Under the pieces are notes generated by a model, which was not told the DNA's origin, searched no databases, and saw only the letters and a program-made list of their open reading frames with translations. Positions 41,808 to 49,689 of a stretch of 64,000 bases of DNA are shown one piece after another. Source of the DNA: Henriciella sp045287255 (GTDB lineage Bacteria > Pseudomonadota > Alphaproteobacteria > Caulobacterales > Hyphomonadaceae); NCBI RefSeq assembly GCF_045287255.1, contig NZ_CP137142.1, positions 248,001 through 312,000 on the forward strand. The letters run 5' to 3'. The first letter of the stretch is position 1. Every line of letters begins with the position of its first letter. The position numbers and the translations under genes were made by a program.

Positions 41808-42464
41808 ATGACACATGTGAAGATATGCGGATTGAGTGACCCCCATATGGTGCGCGTTGCAGCTGAGGCTGGCGCCGACTGGGTTGGCTTTGTCCTCTAT
41901 CCCAAAAGTCCGCGGAATGTGCTCGGCGAATATGGCGATTTAGAGCTGTTCACGGAGCTGACTGACTTCGCACATGAGCTGGGCATTGGCTCGGTGGCTT
42001 TGCTGGTCGATCCGGATGAAGGCTTTGTCGACGAATTGCTGACAACGGCTGTTCCCACGGCGATCCAGCTGCATGGCAAAGAGACTCCGGAACAGGTGCG
42101 CCGTATCTGGCAAATGACCTACCAGACTTGCGAAATCTGGAAGGCCGCCGGGATTGCCAATGAGGATGATTTGGAGGCACTACAGGCATTTGAAGTCGAT
42201 CGCTATCTGATCGATGCCAAACCGCCCGAGGGCGCTGACCTGCCGGGTGGCAATGGGGAAGTTGCAGACTGGACTTTGCTCGACGGGTTCGCGCCGGGTG
42301 TGCCCTGGTTGCTGGCCGGTGGTTTAACCCCGGATAATGTGGCTGAGGCGATTACTGCGACCGGCGCGCACGCTGTGGATGTCTCCTCTGGTGTTGAGGT
42401 CGCGCGCGGCGTAAAAGATGAAGATCTGATCCGCGCATTCATTGATGCAGCGAAAACGGCTTGA
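41808..42464 (+). CDS. trpF: Phosphoribosylanthranilate isomerase
   Basis: A 218-aa (beta/alpha)8 enzyme. KICGLSDP near the start holds the catalytic Cys, AGADWVGFVLYPKSPRNV follows, and FAPGVPWLLAGGLTPDNV plus HAVDVSSGVEVARGVKD form the phosphate-binding end. It catalyses the third step of tryptophan synthesis after TrpD. It starts the trpF-trpB-trpA run and ends 10 nt before the trpB start. Confidence 0.96.
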   Translation: MTHVKICGLSDPHMVRVAAEAGADWVGFVLYPKSPRNVLGEYGDLELFTELTDFAHELGIGSVALLVDPDEGFVDELLTTAVPTAIQLHGKETPEQVRRIWQMTYQTCEIWKAAGIANEDDLEALQAFEVDRYLIDAKPPEGADLPGGNGEVADWTLLDGFAPGVPWLLAGGLTPDNVAEAITATGAHAVDVSSGVEVARGVKDEDLIRAFIDAAKTA

Positions 42465-42474
42465 GGAGTCCCTG

Positions 42475-43686
42475 ATGGACATTCGAAATACTTGGGAACA
42501 ATGGCCGGATGAAAATGGTCGATTTGGCGATTTTGGCGGACGGTATGTTGCCGAAACGCTGATGCCATTGATCCTTGATCTGGATGCGGAATACCGCGCC
42601 GCCAAGAAAGACCCGGCCTTTGCGGCGCAGATGGATGACCTCTGGAAGCATTATGTTGGCCGGCCCAGCCCGCTCTACTTCGCCGAGCGGCTGACCGAGC
42701 ATTTCGATGGTGCGAAAATCTATTTCAAGCGTGATGAGCTGAACCATACTGGCGCGCATAAGATCAATAATGTGCTGGGGCAGGTGCTGCTGGCCATGCG
42801 TATGGGCAAGACGCGGATCATTGCCGAGACCGGGGCAGGCCAGCATGGCGTGGCGACAGCGACCGTCTGCGCGCGCTTTGGCCTCAAATGCGTTGTGTTC
42901 ATGGGTGAAACCGATGTGGAGCGCCAGAAACCAAACGTCTTCCGCATGCGCCTGCTGGGTGCTGAAATCGTACCTGTATCCAGCGGCACTGGAACGCTGA
43001 AAGACGCGATGAATGAGGCCCTGCGTGATTGGGTAACCAATGTCGATAACACATTCTATTGCATTGGTACGGCGGCGGGTCCTGCGCCCTATCCGGAAAT
43101 GGTCCGTGATTTCCAAAGCGTGATTGGCCGTGAAGCGCGTGAGCAAATCCTGGAGCGCGAAGGCCGCCTACCTGATGCGATCATGGCCTGTATCGGCGGT
43201 GGTTCAAATGCGATTGGCCTGTTCCATCCCTTCATTGAGGATGAAAGCGTTCGCATGATCGGGGTTGAGGCGTCTGGCCATGGCGTTGAAACCGGACAAC
43301 ACGCCGCCGCTCTGAATGGCGGCGCGCCCGGCATTCTGCACGGCAACAAGACCTACCTCTTGCAGACCGATGACGGGCAAATCATCGATGCCCACTCGAT
43401 CAGTGCCGGGCTCGATTATCCCGGTATCGGCCCAGAGCATGCTTTCCTGCGTGATACAGGCCGAGCGGAATACCTGACCTGTACCGATAGTGAAGCACTC
43501 GACGCCTTCCAGCTCTGCACGCGCCTTGAGGGTATCATTCCCGCTTTGGAGCCAAGCCATGCGCTCGCTCGCGTTGGTGAAGTGGCCAAGGAACTCGGCA
43601 AAGACGGTCTGCTTATTCTCAACATGTGCGGGCGTGGCGACAAAGATGTCTTCAGCGTTGCCGAAGCGCTTGGGGTGGCGATGTGA
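42475..43686 (+). CDS. trpB: Tryptophan synthase beta chain
   Basis: A 403-aa PLP enzyme. The PLP lysine lies in HTGAHKINN (K96). GRYVAETLMP and the Gly-rich CIGGGSNAIGLF phosphate clamp are typical of TrpB1. It joins indole (from TrpA) with serine. ATG 42475 follows GAGGAG by 5 nt. The alternative ATG 42442 overlaps trpF. Confidence 0.97.
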   Translation: MDIRNTWEQWPDENGRFGDFGGRYVAETLMPLILDLDAEYRAAKKDPAFAAQMDDLWKHYVGRPSPLYFAERLTEHFDGAKIYFKRDELNHTGAHKINNVLGQVLLAMRMGKTRIIAETGAGQHGVATATVCARFGLKCVVFMGETDVERQKPNVFRMRLLGAEIVPVSSGTGTLKDAMNEALRDWVTNVDNTFYCIGTAAGPAPYPEMVRDFQSVIGREAREQILEREGRLPDAIMACIGGGSNAIGLFHPFIEDESVRMIGVEASGHGVETGQHAAALNGGAPGILHGNKTYLLQTDDGQIIDAHSISAGLDYPGIGPEHAFLRDTGRAEYLTCTDSEALDAFQLCTRLEGIIPALEPSHALARVGEVAKELGKDGLLILNMCGRGDKDVFSVAEALGVAM

Positions 43687-44141
43687 AGATAGCCAAGGGG
43701 GCATTTCCGGCGCTTTGCCTAGCTACCGCTTTGTTGGGGTTTGCCGCCTGCGGCTCTGAAGAGTCTGCGGATCATTTCACGTTGCCTAATGGCGTAACGC
43801 TGCCCGTGCACGAAGCAGCCAAGCTACAGGCGGGTTGTATCGTACTGGGTGCCAAACTGCCCGCTGATGCTGATCAAGTGTGTTTGGAGTTTCCCATGCA
43901 ACCCATCTGGGAAGGATTGGACCCCCTTGCCTGGTACCAAAATCTCCTGATCCAGAAGGGTTTTGAGCTCGAATCGGGTAACGCTAATCAGTACCGCTTC
44001 AATTGGCCGATCGAGGGCGGATGTTACTTGCGACTGAATGCCAGCGCGCTGCCCAAGGAATACATTCAAGGCAATGACTGGTCTGATATGAAGGCGTATG
44101 TTGCTGTGTTTGAATTCGAAGACGATGAGAGATGCCGATAA
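43683..44141 (+). CDS. Unknown lipoprotein between trpB and trpA
   Basis: A 152-aa putative lipoprotein starting at GTG 43683, overlapping the trpB stop (ATGTGA). Signal-like MKIAKGAFPALCLATALLGF ends in AAC with Cys near 23. The mature part has a short Cys pattern (GCIVLG, QVCLEFP, GGCYLRL, DERC) that could form disulphides in the periplasm. I do not recognise it. It is inserted in the trp run and probably co-translated. Confidence 0.7.
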   Translation: MKIAKGAFPALCLATALLGFAACGSEESADHFTLPNGVTLPVHEAAKLQAGCIVLGAKLPADADQVCLEFPMQPIWEGLDPLAWYQNLLIQKGFELESGNANQYRFNWPIEGGCYLRLNASALPKEYIQGNDWSDMKAYVAVFEFEDDERCR

Positions 44142-44143
44142 AC

Positions 44144-44464
44144 ATGAGCGATCTTATGCTGATCCGCATAACCTGCCCCAGTCAGCGCGTGGCGAACAGC
44201 ATTGCTGAGGCCGCGATTGAGCAGCGACTGGCTGCTTGTGCCAATGTTGATGGCCCGGTCATGGCCACCTATCGTTGGAAAGGCGTGATCGAACAGGCTT
44301 GGGAGTTCGTCTTATGGTTCAAAGCCCCGGCGGCGAATTACGCGAAGATTGAGGCTTTGACGCTGGAACTTCACCCCTATGAAGTGCCCGCAATTACAGG
44401 AATGCCTTGCACCCATGCCAGCGCCGACTATGAGGCATGGGTGAAAGAGAATACGGACGTTTAA
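44144..44464 (+). CDS. cutA: CutA divalent-ion tolerance protein
   Basis: A 106-aa CutA1: MLIRITCPSQRVANSIAEAA at the start, RLAACANV with the typical Cys, YRWKGVIE, and HPYEVPAITGMP. These are the strand-forming core motifs of the small trimeric fold. CutA is linked to divalent-metal tolerance, with mechanism unsettled. ATG 44144 is chosen as the family opens near there; ATG 44132 is also possible and overlaps the lipoprotein gene. It lies directly before trpA. Confidence 0.92.
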   Translation: MSDLMLIRITCPSQRVANSIAEAAIEQRLAACANVDGPVMATYRWKGVIEQAWEFVLWFKAPAANYAKIEALTLELHPYEVPAITGMPCTHASADYEAWVKENTDV

Positions 44465-45280
44465 ATGCCTACTTCCCGCATTACCGCTCGCTTTGATCAG
44501 GTCAAAGCCGAAGGCCGCGCAGCGCTTGTCACCTATATGATGGCGGGCGACCCTGATCTGGAAGCGTCTTATCAGGCGATGTGTGCGCTGCGTGATAATG
44601 GCGCCGATGTGATCGAGCTCGGTGCCCCGTTTACCGACCCGATGGCTGATGGTCCGGCGATCCAGAAAGCGGGCCTGCGCGCGTTGGCCAATAAGACAAC
44701 CCTGAGTGATGTTCTTGCGCTCGCCAAACGCTTCCGCGTGGAGGATCAGAACACTCCGCTTATCCTGATGGGGTATGCCAATCCGGTGCACAAAATGGGC
44801 TATGGCGCTTTTGCGGCGGCTGCGGCTAACGCTGGGATTGATGGTACTATTCTTGTCGACCTGCCGCCTGAAGAGGATCATGCCTTGCGCAGCGAGTATG
44901 CCAAGCATGACCTCTCGGTTATTCGCCTGGCCACCCCGACGACGAATGAGGCTCGCATGGCCAAAGTGGCCGAGGGTGCGAGCGGTTTTCTTTATTACGT
45001 CGCCGTGGCCGGGGTCACAGGCGCGGGATCAGCTGACCCGGAAGAGATTCGCGGCGGAATCGAAATGGCACAGAGCATTTCCGGCCTGCCCGTCTGCGTC
45101 GGATTCGGCATCAAAACCGGGGAACAGGCCGCCGCTATGGGTAAAATTGCGGATGGCGTTGTTGTCGGTTCTGCCTTTGTAGAGCATGCAAGGCTTGCAA
45201 GTGAGGGCGGAACGCCGCACATTGCGTCTGTAAAGATGGGCGAACTCGCCCGTGAGTTGAGTGGGGCGCTAAAATTATAG
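44465..45280 (+). CDS. trpA: Tryptophan synthase alpha chain
   Basis: A 271-aa TIM barrel. ADVIELGAPFTDPMADGPAI holds the catalytic Glu (about 50), and GTILVDLPPEED the Asp of the family (DLPPEE). VAGVTGAGSADPEEI and VGFGIKTGEQAA are the phosphate-binding loops. It cleaves indole-3-glycerol phosphate to indole for TrpB. The usual GVPF is GAPF here, a mild change. Its ATG follows the cutA stop directly. Confidence 0.96.
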   Translation: MPTSRITARFDQVKAEGRAALVTYMMAGDPDLEASYQAMCALRDNGADVIELGAPFTDPMADGPAIQKAGLRALANKTTLSDVLALAKRFRVEDQNTPLILMGYANPVHKMGYGAFAAAAANAGIDGTILVDLPPEEDHALRSEYAKHDLSVIRLATPTTNEARMAKVAEGASGFLYYVAVAGVTGAGSADPEEIRGGIEMAQSISGLPVCVGFGIKTGEQAAAMGKIADGVVVGSAFVEHARLASEGGTPHIASVKMGELARELSGALKL

Positions 45281-45329
45281 CGTCAGCCGATAAACCGTCC
45301 GGTGTAGGACGAAAGGGAGTCGCGAAGCG

Positions 45330-46301
45330 ATGAACTGGCTAACAAATTTTCGAACACCTGGCCTGAAAGGCCTGCTCTCTGGCACGAAAAAAGATACGCC
45401 TGAGAATCTCTGGGTGAAATGTCCTGAATCCGGGGAACTGGTTTATCGATCCGACTTGGAAGAAAGCTGGTACGTGACGCCTGCGGGCGCGCATTTGCGT
45501 ATCTCGCCGCGCCGCCGTTTCCGCCTGTTCTTTGATGATGAACGCTGGGAAGCAATCCCGTTGCCGCCCGTATCGGCCGATCCACTCAAGTTTAAAGATG
45601 ACAAGCCCTATCCTGCGCGCATCAAGGCGGCCAAGGGCAAACTTGCCAAACGCGACAAGGAAGAAGTCGCGGGCGAAGCGTCAGAGATCAAACAAGACGA
45701 TTGCATGGCCGCGGCGTTTGGCCGGATCGATGGTATTCCAACCGTCGTTCTGGTGCAGGATTTTGCCTTTATGGGCGGCTCGCTCGGCATGGCCGCGGGT
45801 GAGGCCTTTATTGCGGCGGCACAGATGGCTGTGGCACGTAAAGCCGCCTTCGTGATCTGTACAGCCTCTGGCGGTGCGCGGATGCAGGAAGGGACCCTGT
45901 CCCTGATGCAGATGCCGCGTACAACGCTTGCTATTCAGGAAGTCAAAGACGCTGGTCTGCCTTATATTGTGGTCCTCTGTGACCCGACCTCCGGTGGCGT
46001 TTCAGCCTCTTACGCAATGCTGGGGGATGTCCATATTGCCGAGCCGGGGGCGATGATCGCGTTCTCAGGCCCACGCGTGATTGAGCAGACCATTCGGGAG
46101 AAGCTACCGGAAGGCTTCCAGCGCTCTGAGTTTCTCCGTGAAAAGGGCGCCGTCGATATCGTTACGGATCGCCGCGAGATGAAAGAGACAATGGCGCGTG
46201 TTCTCGGACATTTGATGCCCAAGCGGATTGTGTCAGATAAGGATGTAACAGGCCTGCCTGTTGAAGCGCCGTCAGCCGACGTTCCTGCCCCCAAATCATA
46301 A
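45330..46301 (+). CDS. accD: Acetyl-CoA carboxylase carboxyltransferase beta subunit
   Basis: A 323-aa AccD. The crotonase-like core is intact: FMGGSLGMAAGEAF, VICTASGGARMQEG, DPTSGGVSASYAMLGD and IAFSGPRVIEQTI. The N-terminal zinc-finger region is LWVKCPESGELVYRSDLEES followed by WYVTPAGAHLRIS; only one of the four usual cysteines remains, so zinc cannot be bound as in E. coli. It transfers the carboxyl group from biotin to acetyl-CoA together with AccA. GGGAG lies about 9 nt before the ATG. Confidence 0.96.
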   Translation: MNWLTNFRTPGLKGLLSGTKKDTPENLWVKCPESGELVYRSDLEESWYVTPAGAHLRISPRRRFRLFFDDERWEAIPLPPVSADPLKFKDDKPYPARIKAAKGKLAKRDKEEVAGEASEIKQDDCMAAAFGRIDGIPTVVLVQDFAFMGGSLGMAAGEAFIAAAQMAVARKAAFVICTASGGARMQEGTLSLMQMPRTTLAIQEVKDAGLPYIVVLCDPTSGGVSASYAMLGDVHIAEPGAMIAFSGPRVIEQTIREKLPEGFQRSEFLREKGAVDIVTDRREMKETMARVLGHLMPKRIVSDKDVTGLPVEAPSADVPAPKS

Positions 46302-46313
46302 GGGTCACTTATC

Positions 46314-47564
46314 GTGAGCCATAATGCGCCCGCCGTGGATGCTGCCTTAAAGCGGTTTGAAGGGCTGTACCCTGAAACGATTGAGCTCTCACTTGGCCGG
46401 ATTGAAGCCGCACTGGAGGCTCTAGGCCGCCCGCAGGACCGCCTACCGCCTGTCATCCATGTGGCCGGAACCAATGGTAAAGGCTCAACCTGCGCTTATC
46501 TGCGCGCGATGGCCGAAGCGGCGGGGCTGAGTGTTCACGTTTTCAGTTCACCACACCTGGTACGCTTCAATGAGCGTATCCGTTTGGCTGGTAAGCTGGT
46601 TGAGGATGAAGCCCTGATTGGCTATCTGGATCGCACATTTGAAGCGGTTAAAGGCCATCCGATTACGCATTTTGAGGCGACGACAGCGGCGGCTCTGCTT
46701 GCGTTCAGTGAGGTTGAAGCCGATCTCCTAATACTGGAAGTTGGCCTCGGTGGACGCTTCGATGCGACCAATGTGATTGACCAGCCCTTACTCAGCGTCA
46801 TCACGCCGGTCGATTATGATCATAAGCAATTCCTCGGGACCGACCTTGCAAAGATTGCAGGGGAGAAAGCCGGGATTATCAAAGCGGGCCGCCCGGTTGT
46901 TTCTGCTATTCAGGCGCGTGTTTGCGGCGATGTAATTGCGGCTGAGGCGGATCGCCATGGCGCGCCGCTATCCGTGCTTGCCTTCGATGATGTTGAACGG
47001 ATGCCTGAGAAGATTGCCCTGCCGGGCACACATCAGCGGTATAATGCAGCGCTTGCAGGTCTGGCCATGCGCCATCTTGAAGGGTTCGATATCTCTGATG
47101 CCGCGATTGAAGCCGGGGCCAGTAATGCGATCTGGCCCGCGCGCTTGCAGAAGCTTGGGTCTGGTCCGGTTACGGCTCTTGCGGCTGGCGCAGAGGTCTG
47201 GCTCGATGGTGGCCATAACCCTCATGCAGGCAGCGCGATTGCGACCCTGCTAAAGGAATGGGGCGGGCGCACTGTCCTTGTCAGTGCAATGATGGCCAGC
47301 AAGGATCATACAGGTTTCTTTCATGCCTTTCAGGGCGCCGCAGAGGCGGTTTTCACCTGTCCGAATGCTCCCGGTCATGCGGGGGCCAAGCCAGAGGCGC
47401 TTGCCGAAGTGGCGCGTAGTCAATTACCTGAGGCACAGGCCTGTAAAAGCTTCAATGAAGCTATGCGGGCAGCTGCTGCAACGCAGCCTGCGCGCATTCT
47501 GATCTGCGGCTCGCTCTATCTCGCGGGTGATGTTCTGGCGTGGAATGAAGAAGTGCCGATTTAA
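46314..47564 (+). CDS. folC: Bifunctional folylpolyglutamate/dihydrofolate synthase
   Basis: A 416-aa Mur-ligase-like enzyme. HVAGTNGKGSTCAYL is the P-loop (about 49-63), THFEATTAAALLAF and LEVGLGGRFDATNV the metal and folate regions, and LDGGHNPHAGSAIA the C-terminal Mur domain. It joins dihydropteroate to Glu and adds further Glu to folates. GTG start at 46314 with AAGGGT 8 nt before it. It ends convergent to the dehydrogenase gene with a 4-nt overlap. Confidence 0.95.
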   Translation: MSHNAPAVDAALKRFEGLYPETIELSLGRIEAALEALGRPQDRLPPVIHVAGTNGKGSTCAYLRAMAEAAGLSVHVFSSPHLVRFNERIRLAGKLVEDEALIGYLDRTFEAVKGHPITHFEATTAAALLAFSEVEADLLILEVGLGGRFDATNVIDQPLLSVITPVDYDHKQFLGTDLAKIAGEKAGIIKAGRPVVSAIQARVCGDVIAAEADRHGAPLSVLAFDDVERMPEKIALPGTHQRYNAALAGLAMRHLEGFDISDAAIEAGASNAIWPARLQKLGSGPVTALAAGAEVWLDGGHNPHAGSAIATLLKEWGGRTVLVSAMMASKDHTGFFHAFQGAAEAVFTCPNAPGHAGAKPEALAEVARSQLPEAQACKSFNEAMRAAAATQPARILICGSLYLAGDVLAWNEEVPI

Positions 47565-48346
47565 GCGTTCTTGATACTCATCCCACCATCGACAGGGATA
47601 ATCGCACCGTTCAGATAAGACGCTGCGGGCAGGCAACAAGAGAGCGTGATATTTGCCACCTCTTCCGGAATGCCATAGCGGCGCAGAGGCACCCGGCGTT
47701 TAGCATAAATCACTTTATGGTCATCGGGAATGGAGGCATTGATCGCGGTATCGATCGGACCAGGGCAGATCGCATTACAGGTGATGCCATCGCGGCCAAG
47801 GTCGACGGCCATCGCCCGCGTCAGGCCAATAACGCCATGTTTGACGGCCACATAAGGACCATTCAGAGGTGTTGCCCCAAGCCCTTCCGTCGACGCAATA
47901 TTGACGATGCGGCCCCCTGTTTCTGTCTTCATCAGGTGCGGCAGCGCTGCGCGGATGAGCCTTTGATGCGCCGTTAGCATCACCGCGACGCTATCCTCCC
48001 AAATCTCCTCATAGGCCTCTTCTGAAGGGTGCGCGAGGCGCGCAAAACCAGCATTATTGATCAGGATATCCAGCCCACCAAACTGCTCCACAGTTGCCGC
48101 AACGCTTGCTTTAATGGCGTCATGATCGCTGACATCGAGGGCTATGCTGGCGACATTGGCAAAGCCTGCTTCCTTGATCTCAGCGGCAACCGCCGCGACC
48201 CCATCGCCGTTCATGTCAGTCGCCATGACATTGGCACCTTCACGGGCAAAGAGATGGGCGGTCGCTCTGCCCATGCCGCTGGCGGCCCCGGTGATCAGGA
48301 CAGTTTTCCCGGCAACACTGCGATCAAGCGACTGATAAGGGGTCAT
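47561..48346 (-). CDS. Short-chain dehydrogenase/reductase (3-hydroxybutyrate type)
   Basis: A 261-aa classical SDR: nucleotide site TGAASGMGRATAH (TGxxxGxG) near residue 19, NNAG in ILINNAGFARL, a catalytic Ser in NIASTEGLG, the YxxxK pair in YVAVKHGVIG, and PGPID. It resembles 3-hydroxybutyrate and similar dehydrogenases; substrate unknown. ATG 48346 follows GGAGAG by 4 nt; ATG 48358 is also possible. Just upstream lies the boundary of the inserted 6.3-kb segment. Confidence 0.9.
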   Translation of the reverse strand: MTPYQSLDRSVAGKTVLITGAASGMGRATAHLFAREGANVMATDMNGDGVAAVAAEIKEAGFANVASIALDVSDHDAIKASVAATVEQFGGLDILINNAGFARLAHPSEEAYEEIWEDSVAVMLTAHQRLIRAALPHLMKTETGGRIVNIASTEGLGATPLNGPYVAVKHGVIGLTRAMAVDLGRDGITCNAICPGPIDTAINASIPDDHKVIYAKRRVPLRRYGIPEEVANITLSCCLPAASYLNGAIIPVDGGMSIKNA

Positions 48347-48389
48347 GAGGCTCTCCATCTTTCAGGAGAGTGTATCGGCCCATCCACAC

Positions 48390-48413
48390 AAAAAAAGCCC
48401 CGCCGCAGGGGCA
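48390..48413 (-). terminator. Intrinsic terminator, original end of the trxA transcript
   Basis: On the minus strand, GCCCC-TGCGGC-GGGGC followed by seven T is a complete Rho-independent terminator. No minus-strand gene ends just before it now. Its stem-loop is repeated beside trxA at 54735-54751, so it probably ended trxA before the insertion. Confidence 0.7.
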
Positions 48414-48414
48414 G
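48398..48414. repeat. Left copy of 17-bp direct repeat flanking the island
   Basis: CCCCGCCGCAGGGGCAG, identical to 54735-54751 and in the same orientation. It contains the stem-loop of the terminator and keeps the T-run on its left. The pair flanks 6.3 kb of foreign genes, as an attachment-site duplication would. Confidence 0.7.
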
Positions 48415-48487
48415 GGGGTTAGCTGGCCTGCCTGATCTGACTGGCCCAACCGTAATGTTAGGATCGACGGCTGGTTCATAGCGGCGT

Positions 48488-49315
48488 TCATGCCGCCTCC
48501 AACCTATAAGGCGGCATGAAGGTCGCGGGCAAGATGGTTCTTGGTGCGGGTGGTTTATAGCCCAGCGATGAGTGTGGTCTGGCGGTGTTGTAGAACAGTC
48601 TCCAGTTTTCGATCAGCACCTGCGCCTCGCGTAGGTCATAGAAGATTTCACGCGCCAGCAACTCGTCCCGAAGTTTTGAGTTGAAGCTCTCGCAGTAGCC
48701 ATTTTCCCAAGGTGATCCTGGCTCTATGTAGAGCGTCCTGACATCCAGTGCCTCCAGCCATTCGCGTAAAGCGGTGGCGATAAATTCTGGTCCATTGTCG
48801 GATCGGATATGCTCCGGCGGGCCGTGTTCAAGGAACAGCTCGCCGAGTGTGTCTAGAACATCCCGAGAGTTCAGTCGGCGTTCGACACGGATCGCCAGGC
48901 ACTCTCTTGTAAACTCATCGATGACGCAGAGCATGCGAAAGACTTTGCCGTCATGCGTCCTGTCCTGGACGAAATCATAGGACCAGACGTGGCCTTTGTG
49001 AGCGGGTCTCAGACGGACGCATGATCCATCGTTCAACCAGAGCCGCCCGCGCTTGGGCTGCTTCTGCGGGACTTTCAGCCCTTCACGTCGCCAGATGCGA
49101 TAGACACGGCCCGTGCTAACAGACCAGCCTGCTTCTCGAAGCAAGGCTGTGATCCGGCGATAGCCATATCGGCCAAACCGCTCCGCGAGGGATATAATGG
49201 CCGCTGTCAGTGCGCCTTCATCATGCCGAGGTGTCTTCTCGCGTCTTTGTGTCGAGCGATGCTGGCCAACCACGCGGCAGGCCCGGCGCACTGAGACGCC
49301 GAGCTTGTCCACCAC
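48488..49315 (-). CDS. IS3-family transposase OrfB
   Basis: A 275-aa integrase-core (rve) transposase. DDE residues lie in VWSYDFVQDRTHDG, HIRSDNGPEFIA and PGSPWENGYCESFNSKLRDE. The HTH_21 region ERFGRYGYRRITALLREAGW comes before them. It is made as an OrfAB fusion by a -1 frameshift at the GGGGAAAG run near the end of OrfA (about 49355); the OrfB frame is open back to there. It starts alone at GTG 49315. It seems intact. Confidence 0.95.
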   Translation of the reverse strand: MVDKLGVSVRRACRVVGQHRSTQRREKTPRHDEGALTAAIISLAERFGRYGYRRITALLREAGWSVSTGRVYRIWRREGLKVPQKQPKRGRLWLNDGSCVRLRPAHKGHVWSYDFVQDRTHDGKVFRMLCVIDEFTRECLAIRVERRLNSRDVLDTLGELFLEHGPPEHIRSDNGPEFIATALREWLEALDVRTLYIEPGSPWENGYCESFNSKLRDELLAREIFYDLREAQVLIENWRLFYNTARPHSSLGYKPPAPRTILPATFMPPYRLEAA

Positions 49316-49347
49316 GTGATCGACCGCAACGCGTTTACGTGAAGGGC

Positions 49348-49623
49348 TTAGTACTTTCCCCGGACAACCTCCTGAAGGATTTGATTATCCAGTGTGAGAT
49401 CGGAGACGGCCCGTCGCAATCGAGCGTTCTCCTTCTCGATCTCCTTCATCCGCTTGGCCTGGCCTACACGCAGGCCGCCATACTCTTTGCGCCAGCGGTA
49501 GAATGTCTGCTCGGTCACACCGATCGCGCGCACAGCTTGCGCAATCGTTTCGCCCTGACTCAGGCGCACTTCAACTTCGCGCAGTTTTGCAATGATCTCT
49601 TCAGGCTTGGCTCTCTTGCCCAT
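49348..49623 (-). CDS. IS3-family transposase OrfA
   Basis: A 91-aa HTH_8-type transposase part: EEIIAKLREVEVRLSQGETI, AVRAIGVTEQTFYRWRKEYG, then a leucine-rich helix (KEIEKENARLRRAVSDLTLD). It binds the inverted repeats. It ends VVRGKY-stop at 49348. The run GGGGAAAG just before the stop allows the -1 shift that fuses it to OrfB. Confidence 0.95.
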   Translation of the reverse strand: MGKRAKPEEIIAKLREVEVRLSQGETIAQAVRAIGVTEQTFYRWRKEYGGLRVGQAKRMKEIEKENARLRRAVSDLTLDNQILQEVVRGKY

Positions 49624-49689
49624 GATTCAACTCCAGTTTGGAGCCGATCCTCTCTCAAACTATGGGCCAGTTTTTCTGGGGCAGACCAC

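Larger units (their letters stand above)
48433..49688 (-). mobile_element. IS3-family insertion sequence
   Basis: About 1256 bp, a typical IS3 length, with TG...CA ends. The left end begins TGATCTG and the right end, read inward, begins TGGTCTG. Both then contain ACTGGCCCA (48440-48448; inverted at 49663-49671), but the left end is about 10 bp shorter between these blocks. No target duplication is visible. The element lies against the polymerase remnant and only 18 bp from the island edge. Confidence 0.8.

Noticed and set aside
49210..49689. 5' part of the 652-codon frame leading into the polymerase remnant
   Set aside because: It is the reverse strand of the IS3 transposase genes; the polymerase-like sequence begins only after the IS edge.
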